Shown here piece by piece: positions 1 through 11,012 of a stretch of DNA of 64,000 nucleotides. Every line of letters starts with the position of its first letter. The stretch's first letter is position 1. The position numbers were made by a program, and so were the translations under genes. The stretch is taken from the NCBI RefSeq assembly GCF_000687475.1, contig NC_057317.1:3844501-3908500 (forward strand). The letters are read 5' to 3'. The notes beneath the pieces were generated by a model, which worked only from the letters and a program-made list of their open reading frames with translations, was not told the DNA's origin and made no database searches. Source of the stretch: Ustilaginoidea virens. Lineage: Eukaryota; Ascomycota; Sordariomycetes; Hypocreales; Clavicipitaceae.

Positions 1-1310
1 CTATCCTGAAACCGATAATCAACGTGAGCAAGAAACAAAACAACTCACTCATGTGTGCCACAGTTTCGTCGGTGGCCTTGTCATTCACAGCCTCCATCCA
101 GTCGCCCGCTGCCATCGTCTTGGGGAGATTGCAAAATGTCCTGTCCTTGCCCAGCACGGTGCCTGCCATGCTAACCTTGGAGGAGGCGGCTTTTCCCAGG
201 CGCGTGTACACGTTGGCATAACCCATGTTCAGGTCCTCGTGGAGCTGAACCATGAACCTCACGCGCTTCTTCAGCTCCTCTGCCCGAGCAAGACAGCCGA
301 CGAATTCCAGGTGAGAGGATGCCCATGTCCACCCTTCGGTGATTTGGTCGCGATTCACCCAGGCTGCGGCTCCGCCGGCGGCAACCGCGCCCGCCGCCCC
401 GGCGTACATGGCCATCCTGCCCCATTTTGCCCATCCGCCGCCGCCGGCTGCTGCTGCTGCTGCTTCTGTGGATTTCGCTGCTTCCGCGGACTTCGTAGCG
501 GCAGAAGCGGGAGCCCGTGCCGTGTTGGTGCCCCAGAGCGCCGTCTTCAACCCGCTGAGCTGGGAGAGCGTAGCCGCGGCACTCTGGTAGTGCTCCTCAG
601 CGCCGTGGGCAACCACTCCAGGTGCTATGCCCAGATATGGCGTGTCAAACGCCAGCACCCCCTGGATATACGGGAACATGAGACTGTTGAAGCTGGGCTT
701 GCCCGTCTTTTCGATGCCGTCCTCGGAGTAGATTGGCTTTTCCGAAGCCAAAGCAATGACCAACTCGGCCGCGACAATGCCGCCCATCGAGTGGCCGACC
801 AGAACCGTTCTCACTGACGGGTCGACGGTGGGAGACGGCGTGCCTGACGCCACTTCCATGTCTATGACCTTTTCCTCCAACCTAGTCGAGACGACCTCGC
901 CGTCAGCCAGCTGCTTCGTTTTTCACCCCGAGGCCGCGACATGTCCAAGCAGGGGGTAGCAGGCAGCAGGGGCAGCAGGGGCAGCAGGGCACACCTACCA
1001 GTCACGGAAGCGGCTCACGCACTGTCCCAAATCACCTCTTGTCTCGTACTTGGGATACACCAGCACGCGCACATCTACCTTTGGTAGTTTCAGAGCCACT
1101 ACATCACTAAGATGCTTTGTGAACTGGTAGTCATCTCCAAAGGTTGATTCGCCACCCTGAGGCATCGTGGCATCAGCTTCCCACCCGGCTGGTCTTCAGG
1201 TGCACACGGTGGCGGACACGAGAACAAGCAGCAAGCCTGTCGAGACACGAGGATACACACACACTCACCTTGAATCCGTGGATAAAACATAGCACAAGAG
1301 TTTTCCTCAT
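1..1310 (-). CDS. Alpha/beta hydrolase (DUF676-like serine esterase), 3' end cut off by window edge
   Basis: Three exons can be rebuilt: 1310-1269, 1156-999 and 881 to beyond position 1, about 360 residues visible. The start fits a family-like N-terminus (MRKTLVLCFIHGFKG) with the HG motif of the oxyanion region. A nucleophile elbow GHSMGG lies in exon 3 (near 800-780). The exon 2/3 junction was placed at 881 because it keeps the frame (FRDW then LEEKVID); the earlier AG at 911 breaks it. A small hydrophobic Ala/Gly-rich segment near 415-355 (MAMYAGAAGAVAAGGAAAWV) may be membrane-associated. The fold and likely serine esterase/lipase activity follow from the motifs. The substrate is unknown, and the C-terminus with any remaining catalytic residues lies outside the window. 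Confidence 0.82.
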
Positions 1311-2377
1311 GATTTACGCTTTGGCAGGGATAAATCCTTGAAATGATACAGGGCACCTCATCTATTCGGGGCTTTGGACAGGCATGTCTTTCAAGTCGAG
1401 TCGGTTAAATGACTTTGACAAAGTAGTTGCTCCGTTAGGACGCAAGAGAAATATTGAAAAGAAGGCAAGTGCCAGGCAAGTGCCAGGCAAGTGCAAGTGG
1501 GCGGTGGCGATGGCGATGGCGACGGCGACTTGGCTAGTCCTGGACCGCGTCAAGCTGACAGAGTCAACCAGCCAATGGCAGGCTGCCCCCGCCTGCACCC
1601 AGCTGATAATACATACTGATTGACAGCTTCTGCAACGTTGGCCACCTGCCCGCCACCTGCCACCAACGGAGCCTGGGCACTCGGCGATGCCCTCGCTTAT
1701 TATTCGTCTCGTCAACTCAATGTTTACCGTCGTTGAATGCCATGCTGTACTGCTATGGTATATTGTCCCCTGATATCAACAGTATTCTTTCACTAGAGTA
1801 CATTTTTCTTTTTCCATCTTCGTTGCCTTCCGTCTTCATCTCCTGCTCATCGTCACTCTCTCTATACCACCTGCCTGCTCCAAGAGACCAACGTCGTCTG
1901 CAATCGCAGTAGGCCTACTGGCTTGCCCGTCTTTCTTAATCAAGTCTTTGAACCCGCGCCTCCCCATCTCATCTTCCTTGCGCTCGGTATCGAACTCACG
2001 CCCGAGGGTCGCGCCGTCCCTTTTGATCCACGTTTATGGAACTCCATTCCTTGACAAACGCCGGTGTAATGTAGCCTCGAAATAAAAAACAAGGTCACCG
2101 CGAAGGAAGAAAAAAAAAAAAAAAAAAGGCAAACAGCCGGGCGAGTGAGCTGGCACCATAGGGAAAGTCGATGCCATCGTGACAAGTTTCCCTAGAATCA
2201 GTATAATCCGGGGGCTTGTTATTAGAATCATGAAAAGGATGCGTAGACTTCCTGTCGCTGCGTGAGAACAGTGGAAAAAAAAAAAGAAAAAAAAGAGAAC
2301 AAGCCGAAAGACAAAAAAAAAAAGGAAAAAAAGGAAAAAGAAAAGGCTAGTCACCCTTCTGTCCACAGAGCTCGACC
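1311..2377. other. Intergenic region between the hydrolase start and the snf21 stop
   Basis: It holds the promoter side of the hydrolase and the 3' flank of snf21. Small repeats include a doubled 'gcgatggcgatggcgacggcgac' stretch near 1505-1530, an A19 run near 2109-2127 and A-rich GAAAA tracts at 2275-2345. ORFs here are short and low in complexity; I see no gene. Confidence 0.7.
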
Positions 2378-5300
2378 TCACTCTCCATCGCTCTGCGCCG
2401 CAGATTTGGTTCCGTTAGCTACCTCACTGTTACGCGCACTGCTGGATATTATTTTGATGCGTGTCCCGCCGGCTTGAGGCGTGTTCACCCCGTTTCCAGA
2501 TGGTGCTGCAGATCCTGCCTTGCTGCCTCCTTCCATTTGCTGCAGCTCTGGATGCGCTTCCAACTCCTCTTGCAGCTTTTTGGTAAAGAATTCCTGGAAA
2601 CTCGTCAGAAACAAAAAGAACCAAAAAAAAAAAATCAACGCCACAAACAACCCCATTGCAAATACTCACGTCCATGGTCTTGGCATCTTGGTAAAGAATG
2701 CTGCCATCCTCGTTGTAAGTTTGGCAATTGCGAATCATCAGATCGAAATCCTTTCGCATGCCGTCGAGGCTCGAGTATTCCTCCTTTTTGATACGAGTCT
2801 GTATCTGATTCATGCAGATGGGATTCTGAATGATGACGTAGTAGTCCGCATATTCTCTCTTTGGAGGAAGCTTGATGAATGGACCAATGATGAGACGCTT
2901 GCCAGCATCCGACTCGTCGTCTTCGGCTGCGGGTTCCATGTCATCCACTTCCAGGTTCATCAGACCGTCGTACAGCGCTCGAAGGCTCTTTTGTAGAACC
3001 TCACGTTGCTGGGGACTGACTCGAGAATCCGAAGCATTGGCTCCACCGCCCTTGCTGGGTCTCCCTTGAGGACCCCGTCGCTTCTTGGTTGGAGGTTCAT
3101 CGTCGCCGTCCTCGGCCTTTCGCTTCTCATTCTTGCTGCCGGGTTTGCGACCGCGCTTCTTTGGTGTCTCAATCTCCTCAGTGCTGGCACGACTCGCTGA
3201 TGGTGAGTTGCCAATCGAGTTCATCACCGCCATCTTCTTCAACCTGTTCATCTCTCGTTTATCCTTGCGAGCTTGCTTACGAGAAGCAGCAGCCTCTGGA
3301 GTATCCTCGTCGTCATCCACCGCCAAAAGCCACTGCTCCTCGGTCAAGCCGTCGTCGTAGCGAACCTTGGTGCGTTCCCGAGCGCCGCGGCCGAGGATAA
3401 CATCCTCGGTTTCCTCTTCCAGGACACTGCCCTCGTTGAGATAAATAGTAGGCAGTTCGTCTTCTCCCATGAGTCTAGGCTTGGCCTTTGTGCCGGCGGC
3501 GGCGCTGCCGTATATGGGATCCAGAGCCCTTTCCTCGTCAATCTTCTGAAAGACAGCAATCTCCTCGTCGCTTCGGGCAAGCATCATGTTCAGCTCTTCG
3601 TCCTCCATGTCATCCTGCTCGCCACTTTCGGCCATGTCTGCGCTCTCGAGCAAGGTTCGAAGCATGGCGTCGCGGTCAGTTTCCGATGACTTGTTATCGA
3701 ACCGACCAGCTTGAATAACCTTGCCATCCATGTCAAGCTTGAATCTGGCACGTTCCAATATCTTCTCTTCAACCGAGTTGGAACTTATCAATCGCAGAAT
3801 TCGCACTTCGTTCTTTTGACCGATGCGGTGGGCACGATCCTGGGCCTGGAGATCCTGGTGCGGGTTCCAGTCTGAGTCGTAGATGATGACGGTGTCGGCT
3901 GTCTGCAAGTTGAGACCGAGACCACCGGCACGAGTCGAAAGCAGGAACATGAAATACTTGGAGTCGGGATGATTGAATTCCTTCAACAGGTCTGAACGCT
4001 CGTCTGATTTGGTCGTACCATCCAGACGCAGGTATTCAAACTTTCTGTAACGCAAGTAATCTTCCATGATGTCCATGATGGCCGTCATCTGGAAAAACAT
4101 TAGGACGCGATGTCCGGTAGCCTGGTACTTGGGCAATATCCGGTCCAACAGTTCAAACTTTCCGGCCGTTCTCCACAGCAAGTCATTGCTGATGCTCATC
4201 GGGTTCATGACGTTTTCCACCTCGTCAAAGACAAAAGGATGATTGCACAGCTTGCGAAGCTGCATGATCATGTTGCTCAGACCGCGGGCATTGGATTTGC
4301 CACCCTTGCCGTCGCTAACGACGAGTTTGTTGTGCGTGACCATCTGCTTGTACAGTTTGGCTTGCAAGGCTGAGAATTTGCACTTGACGACCTTTTCTGT
4401 CTTGTCGGGCAAATCCTTCTCCACGTCCTTCTTCAAACGCCTGAGCAAGAACGGACGCAAGACTTTGTGCAGACGGCGAATGACCAAGATCTGTTCTTCT
4501 TCCGTGAGCTCCATCTTGTCTTGTCCACCAGTGTTGGCAAAGGGCGTGTTGAACCATTCATCAAACGTCTTGACCGACTTGAATATGTTGGGCAAGACGA
4601 AGTTGAGCATGGCCCACAGTTCGGCAAGGTTGTTCTGGAGAGGAGTACCGGTCAAGATGAGACGGAAACGAGTTGTGTAGTATTGCGAGATGGTTGCGCT
4701 AAGCTTGGAGTTGGCGTTCTTCATACGGTGTCCCTCGTCGATAATCATGTGGAACCACTTGATCTTGCTCAAAATGGGTCGGTCCTTGATGATATACTCG
4801 TACGTAGTCAGAAGCACCTGAAACCGGCCCTGTCGGATCTTCTCTTGCTGCAGCTTGCGAGCATTGGGAGGACCTTTGTACACAATGCGGCTGATCGACG
4901 GCGCCCACTTCTCAAACTCCAGGTTCCAGTTGGTAAGGGTGGAAAGAGGAACAATGACGAGGTACGGGCCGCTCTGCTGTTTGCGCTCAATGAGGTAGGT
5001 AACGAGACTGATGGTTTGAATGGTTTTCCCCAGCCCCATTTCGTCAGCAAGGATGCCATTGAGGTTATTGTTGTACAGCGAAATCATCCACTGGAGGCCC
5101 TTGATCTGATACTCTTTGAGCTTACCGCCGACCAGAATGCTAGCTTGCTCGGTGACCTCTTCTCGAATTCTGTGCGCAACGGCGTAGTAGTCAATCTTCT
5201 TACCCCCGTCGTCGTCCTCGTCTTCGCTTTCCTCTTCCACGAACTGCTCCGTGTCATCACCATAGGCCTCTGCGGCATGACGTTGCTGGGCCTTAACCGA

Positions 5301-6504
5301 TGACGCCAACTGATGCAAGAAGCCGTCGGTCTGTTTAAGAAGGTGCGTAATACGGGTATCCTTGGCCTGATCAAGGAGCTTGAGGTATGCCTCTTCATCG
5401 TTGGCTTTGAGAGCTTGCAGACGCTGTTTGGCTGTTCTTTCGATCCGCTTCTGCTCCTCTTTCTCAATATTGAAGTGTTGCGCGAACATGAGACGGCTAA
5501 GTTTATGAGATTTGGTGCGCTGAGAGTTGGCAACGTCTTGGATTTCAGCGCGATGGTGGCAGATGCCGCGCAAGAAGTCAACGTGCTTCTTCTTTTCACG
5601 GTTCTCACGAGCGTCCCGTTGTTGTTTCTCAAGCTTCTCCGTGATGCGGGCTTCGCGGACGTTTTGCTTCTTCATTCGGCGGTAATGGGTTCGATTGGTG
5701 GTCATTGCCAGGTTGTCGTAATGTGTCATTTGACGGCCAATCTTCTCTCGCAAAGCCCGCTGCTTGGCGTAGAGACCCAAGCTTTTCATCTCGATAAGGG
5801 CCTTTCGCTTCAAGCTGTCGTCAGCTTCGATAGTCTCCTTGGAAGAATCCCAGTAAGCGAGGTTGGCCGGTAGGTTTTTCAGCTCCGCATAACGCTGGCT
5901 CATACGGTTGAAGATGACGACTTCTCTCTCGTAGCGAAGGTGGTCAAAGTCAATGCCGGTTGGAAAGACACCGGGAATGAACCACCGGTTCTTGCGCTGC
6001 GCATGGTCAAAGTATTTGATTGACGGTCGAATCATGCTAGTGCCATATGGCGATTTTACAGTCTTGAAGGTATGGGGTTTGGGAAGTGATGGGGAATCTT
6101 CTGAGACCGGAACTTCAGAGCCTGCTGCTGAAGCCTTTTCGGGTTCCTGGCTAGGCTGAATGATCTTCCCAGAGCTCTGGGCGGTGTCAACCGAAGCAGC
6201 TTGCCGGCGTTGCCGCTGATTGAAGATGGCATGTTGCAGCTGGACTGAGATGCCGGCGTTTTTCCCGAGCAGCTTAAAAGCATGAATCTGTTGCCGTAAC
6301 AATGACAGTTGCTGCTGACTGAACTGGGGCGACGCTGATCCAGTAGCTGCCGCTGTGCTGGGAGCGTTACCAGATACTTGTGCAGGTGTTGAGCTAGCTC
6401 CTTGGCTATTGCCAGCATTGACCTGAGCGGGCTGGGGAGTGCCTGATTGTACGCCATTTTGCAATGGTTGCTGCTGGTGTTGCTGTTGATGTTGCTGGTG
6501 GTGG

Positions 6505-6550
<46 letters not shown>

Positions 6551-6900
6551 GATGATGATGATGTTGATGTTGCTGCTGCTGCTGCTGCTGCTGCATAAAC
6601 TGCTGTTGGCTTCTCCTTATATTATGCTGCTGTTGAAAGCTCATCAAGAAATGGGAAGCTTTGATGTATTCTGGATCCGTATTAGGGACACCTTGCTCCT
6701 TCATTTGCTTGAGTTTCTATAACCGCAGCGTTAGCAACTCCAGCAGCTTTGAAACTGATCCAGTCCCTAGACTTTTTTTTTTTTTTTGTCTTTGGAAAAA
6801 CTCTTACTCTAAAGACTTCTTCGGCTTGCTGCTTGGTTGCGCCGGCAGGCATTGGCGCGCCTGGGTGTGGCACCGCAAGCGGTGCTTGCACCGACGCCAT
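2378..6900 (-). CDS. snf21: SWI/SNF-RSC family chromatin-remodelling ATPase (Snf21/Sth1/BRG1 type)
   Basis: Three exons (6900-6808, 6716-2670, 2593-2378) give 1451 aa. The intron near the start has branch site CTAAC and acceptor TATAG; the last intron (GTGAGT...CCAG) restores the end of the bromodomain. Domains in order: polyQ/H tract (about residues 68-110); QLQ motif (FSQQQLSLLRQQ, about 164); HSA helix binding actin-related proteins (about 390-440); SNF2 ATPase with Walker A DEMGLGKT (about 595) and Walker B DEGH (about 691); helicase C with STRAGGLGLN and QAQDRAHRIGQ (about 960-990); acidic SnAC-like segment; AT-hook-like KKRGRKPG (about 1218); bromodomain with YNEDG acetyl-lysine asparagine (about 1325-1410). 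QLQ, HSA and bromodomain together define the catalytic subunit that slides or ejects nucleosomes. Whether it serves RSC, SWI/SNF or both cannot be told from this sequence. Confidence 0.97.
6470..6593 (-). repeat. CAA/CAG/CAC trinucleotide tract coding polyGln/His in snf21
   Basis: A nearly uninterrupted run of Gln and His codons in the N-terminal part of the remodeller. It mixes CAA, CAG and CAC/CAT codons, with one uninterrupted stretch of about 15 CAA codons. Such tracts are usually length-polymorphic between strains. It lies outside every folded domain. Confidence 0.9.
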
Positions 6901-8312
6901 GATGAGGGTTATGAAATCGATTCCGACAACGAGGAAATACGCCGATGAGCCGAACAATTGAGCATTAGCTTATGAACGGTACATGACGGTGGTGGGCGGT
7001 GCTATGGCGAGAGGGTGGCTTCGACGTTGCGAAAGGCGGGCCGAGACTGAAAGCAGGAGGACAGTGTAGATAGATAGCCTTGGGTCGCGTCAAGGAATGT
7101 TGGTGAAGAATCGCTACGGGGCGAGGTCGACACCGAGGAAGCGAAGATGTATAGGCGGTTGGAGGGTGGTTGGTTGGAGCCGCGCTGAGAAGGCTGTTCT
7201 TAAAGGCGACAGCCGCGTTGAACGGGCTACAAGTCGGCCGGCGAGACGTGGGGGCAGGTTTATGCAAGGCAAAGTGAGAAAAGTGGTGGGCGTGATGGCA
7301 GGAGACGACGAGGGAGTGGAAAAAGTGCGAATATGGTGGCGCTGGCGCGTTGGGCCGGGTGCTGGGAGGCTATGATGTGTGGCAATCGCGTGCAACACCC
7401 CGTTGGTGAGAAATGGAGATGGTTGCCGATGGTTTGCGAGGGTACCTGGCGATTTTTCGGGATGCGCGCGCGCTTCCTCGCTGGTTGATGATGGGGAGTG
7501 GTGAGAACACAAGCGGACAAGATTGGGCGTGATGGCTGGTGCCAGTGTGTTCGCAGAGCCACAGTAAATTTCAGCACGACTCTGCGCAGCCAGAATCCCG
7601 CGCCTGGGGCCAGAAACAGCTTGTCCTCACGTCACGTGACACAGCGTGGGGCTGCAAGACAGGTGCACAAGTACCAGTTGCATTGCATGATATGGATGGC
7701 TCTCGGTACCAGGTAGGTAGGTACCCGGTCACCTATAGGTACCTACCTAGGTAAGGTAGGTACTTGCCTACCTCCTAGGATAATACACAAGGTACCTCCT
7801 ACCTCTAGGCAGTGTAGAGGTGGGTGAAATCAAAAGCCCTTGGCATCTAAGAAACCCGTCGCTTACCTTAGGTAATTACGGGCTTGGCGTGCTCTATCCT
7901 GTGTCCTTCCGATTCCATACGCGGAAAAAATGTAGTTTGCACTATCAAAGGGTTAGTCAAGTTCAGTTTAGTGATGTTGAATTATTCACCCACGACAGAG
8001 TCAGGGCGTGGGAGTCAAAAGGCAGGCCAGGCTCACGGGCCAAGACAACACGCGCGGAAACGCCTTACAGTCGCGGAAATGCCAGCTTCCGCTTAGCATC
8101 ACGGTAGATAGGCATCTAGGCAAGCTCATGGCAATGCTGGGCCGACGAGTTTGTCATTGCACGGAATGAAAAAAAAACCGTGACTGGAAACCCTTCGGAC
8201 GATTGAAAGGGCTAGTCTCACTGTTCCCGAGTGATGGTAACGGTTTCCAGTGCAGTGTAGTGTACACCAGTATGAGTGAGGGCTTCTCACGGACTGAAGG
8301 CAATGCCGGCAT
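6901..8312. other. Intergenic region upstream of snf21 and downstream of the WDR70 homologue
   Basis: The part next to 6901 is the snf21 promoter and leader, GC-rich and without a clear TATA box. Around 7708-7870 lies a cluster of GGTA/CCTA words including a perfect TACCTAGGTA palindrome at 7744. Open frames over 6965-7577 are on the opposite strand or broken and match nothing I recognise; no gene is called. Confidence 0.6.
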
Positions 8313-10064
8313 TCATCTTTTGGCCTTTTTTCTATCCGGTTCTTCTTCCTCTTCGTCGTCGCTGATGTTTGCGTATTGGGTATTCGGCTGCGTCTTGCTC
8401 CATGCCTTGGTGAAGATGGGGTCACTCTTGGCTTTCTCGGCGTATTTCAATAGCGCCTCGCGAGGATCTTCGTGCAGCATGCGAGCCAGCGGGATGTTTT
8501 CGGCGACGTGCTTCTCATCTGGCTGGTTCTTTTGGAAGGGAGTCTGCTGGGGGATGTGAGGACGACGGGGATCTTTCGATCGGCCGGTACCCGTAACCCC
8601 GGGCCTCCTGGAACCAGGCAGGGCGCCAGGTGTGATGATTGACTCTCCAGACATGCCAGCCCCTTGATCCATGGTCCGAGACGGATCGTCGTCAATGTGC
8701 CGTTTCTTCGGAGCTCGAGACATTACCTCCACGGCGCCGCGGCGCGACATGGTTGGGTTGTAGAGGACGTGAGTCTCGGCGTTGGCTGAGCCTGTAATTA
8801 TCTGATTGATCTTTGGGTGCCAGTTCACTGTGATGAGGGCTGAGCCTGGCGTAATAGGCGTGAGGTGCTCAACCCGAAGGTTGCCTGGGTTCAAGATGTG
8901 CAAGTGGCCAGTCTCGGATCCGGTGATGATGTTGGTCGAGTTGGGCGAGTACATGATGTTACTGGCGGGAAAGTGATCTGATGTTGACTTGTGTGAAACG
9001 CTGACAAGAGGTTTGGTGAACTTCCTCGTGTCCCACAGCTTGATGAGGTCATCACCGCCTCTGGTGACAACCATGCGACCATCGCAAGAGATGTCGATGC
9101 CGCTGGTCCAAGTCTGTGGTCTGTGTGCATCGCGGATTTCACCAGCGGGTCTCGTAAACGGGCCATTGCCTCCGTACATGACCAGAGTTCCGTCGAGTGC
9201 CGCACTGATTAGAACAGCGTGGCCGGCTTGGGCAGGATTACCCCAAGCGACTGCCGTCATTTTGGTTCTCCCGGCCGAGCCAGCAGCCTTGGACTTGAAA
9301 ACAACCACTTCTTTATGTGACCGCTTGTTATTCACGTCCCATATTCTCAAAGTGCTGTCTGTGCCGGCCGTGATGCAAAGGTTCCTGTCTGTCGGGTGCC
9401 ATGTCCCTGTGGATATTTCGGAAATGTGACCCTTTGTGTTGTTCATGTCTCGTAGATACATGTCACCCTTGACGAACTCTGTCAAGATCTGACCATCCCG
9501 AGACATGATCTTGGCCTGGGGGTGTGCCGAGACGCACAAAAAGGTGCCTCCAGAGTGCGGGTTGAACTCGACATGGTGGATCGGATGCGACTCTGCGGCC
9601 GCAGCTGACTTTTTGGTCTCGTACGGGTCGATTGTCTTGAACGCTCGCAGCGTAGAAGGCGTCATGGACGCAAAGTCGTGGAAGTTTACAACGCAGTCCA
9701 GAGAAGCGGTTAAAAGCCGGCCCCCAGCAGGATCCAGGGACACCGTTGTCACAGCGCGACTATGCGTCTTCAGGACGAGTTCGTGAGAGGTTGGGTACTC
9801 TTCGGAGTCGTCCGAATCATCATCGCTGTCACTTTCGTCGCTCGAGGCATCCACCGTGCTTGGTATCCTCAGGTCGGGCGCATCGGGCTCCCTCGTGCTG
9901 GCGGGTGGAACGATACCAACTGCGCGTCTGCTTCGATCAATTTGAGCAGCGATTTGGATCTCCTTGGACTTTTTCCCAAACGATGCTGGAAGGGAAGTTC
10001 TCATGGGGTCATCTTCGGCCAAGCCAAGCTCCTGGATTTCGACATGCTCGTCGTCGCTCGCCAT
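8313..10064 (-). CDS. WD40-repeat protein, WDR70 homologue
   Basis: A single-exon frame of 583 aa when started at MASDDEHVEIQELG (10064). The frame is open to an ATG at 10187, which would add 41 poorly structured residues. I prefer the inner ATG because conserved sequence (EIQELGLAEDDPMRTSLPASFGKK) begins there. After a Ser/Asp/Glu-rich acidic segment come about six to seven WD repeats (for example the stretches ending SLDCVVNFHD, TDSTLRIWD, GDDLIKLWDT), then a basic tail ending DEEEEEPDRKKAKR. The family (human WDR70 / Drosophila gastrulation-defective) is nuclear; the human protein has been linked to CRL4 ubiquitin ligase and H2B ubiquitination at breaks. The role in this fungus is inferred from family only. 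Confidence 0.9.
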   Translation of the reverse strand: MASDDEHVEIQELGLAEDDPMRTSLPASFGKKSKEIQIAAQIDRSRRAVGIVPPASTREPDAPDLRIPSTVDASSDESDSDDDSDDSEEYPTSHELVLKTHSRAVTTVSLDPAGGRLLTASLDCVVNFHDFASMTPSTLRAFKTIDPYETKKSAAAAESHPIHHVEFNPHSGGTFLCVSAHPQAKIMSRDGQILTEFVKGDMYLRDMNNTKGHISEISTGTWHPTDRNLCITAGTDSTLRIWDVNNKRSHKEVVVFKSKAAGSAGRTKMTAVAWGNPAQAGHAVLISAALDGTLVMYGGNGPFTRPAGEIRDAHRPQTWTSGIDISCDGRMVVTRGGDDLIKLWDTRKFTKPLVSVSHKSTSDHFPASNIMYSPNSTNIITGSETGHLHILNPGNLRVEHLTPITPGSALITVNWHPKINQIITGSANAETHVLYNPTMSRRGAVEVMSRAPKKRHIDDDPSRTMDQGAGMSGESIITPGALPGSRRPGVTGTGRSKDPRRPHIPQQTPFQKNQPDEKHVAENIPLARMLHEDPREALLKYAEKAKSDPIFTKAWSKTQPNTQYANISDDEEEEEPDRKKAKR

Positions 10065-11012
10065 TTTCCGAGACAGAAAGCCTTGGAAGTATGAGATCTG
10101 GGAGTAATAAGTGGGAGAGGCCGTGCGAAAGTTGGAGCCTGAGAAAGAGGTGTGGTTACCAGTCACGTGCTCATTCATAGAAGACATGGGGTCATTCCAG
10201 CAAACAAGGTTCCAAAAAGAGGAAGACTGCTGCTAGCGAACTGTCATGTAACGTGGCGTGACTTAGGACTCGGTAGAGGTATAGCACGGAGTACGGGGGA
10301 TGTGGTCTGAGCCTTCCGAGATGTCGCGGTTTTTATGTGGGGCTGCCTGAACTAGAAGGTGTCAACTGTCTGGTTGCACCAAGGGCCAGAATCCAAGTAA
10401 ATGCGCCTGGCGCACTCAACGACATAAATCATGGCGCCTTACCAGAATTAGTAAGGATCTATTATAATACAATTTTACGGAAGCATCCCATAACACCACA
10501 ACCCTTGTACGCGATGTATCGGCTAGCAGGGGCCGCTTATATGCCATATAAAAGGAAAGTTGCCAAGAAAATGCGCAATTTGGCGCATAACGGCAGTACG
10601 CCTGGCGTTCAGACTTGACAGTATTAATTTATAAGTCCTTTGTTCTCCGTATCGAGAAGCATATGCCAGTGCGCCAAAACGCCTCGATTGGATCGGGGCC
10701 TAAAATGTGACGCCATACAAAGTGCGGCTTTATCGACAGTTGTCACATTCATCGTCAATCCCGAGCCAGTTCGTATAAATCACCTAGCCGTGAAAACCGT
10801 GATAACCTCATTCGCTGCTTCTTATCGAAGCCGAAGAGCGAGGGACGGTCACAGGAACCAGTTGGTGTGCCATGGCATTTACATATATTCAAACGGCTTC
10901 TTCTCAAACGACCAATATCCCAAGTCCGTCTCTCCCGACCCTTGATGCTGCGTCCCAATGCCCCTCTGCCTTGGGAGATTGGTACCTCTGAAGCGCCTTC
11001 AGTTTTCCGGGC
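10065..11012. other. Intergenic region between WDR70 homologue and P450
   Basis: It contains the WDR70 leader and the 3' flank of the P450. The stretch 10390-10690 is more AT-rich and holds several GCGCC/TGCGC words, including a near-palindrome at about 10571-10588 (ATGCGC...GCGCAT). No coding frame is supported. Confidence 0.5.

Noticed and set aside
901..911. Acceptor at 911 for the hydrolase third exon
   Set aside because: It breaks the reading frame; the CTAG at 882-883 gives FRDW-LEEK in frame.
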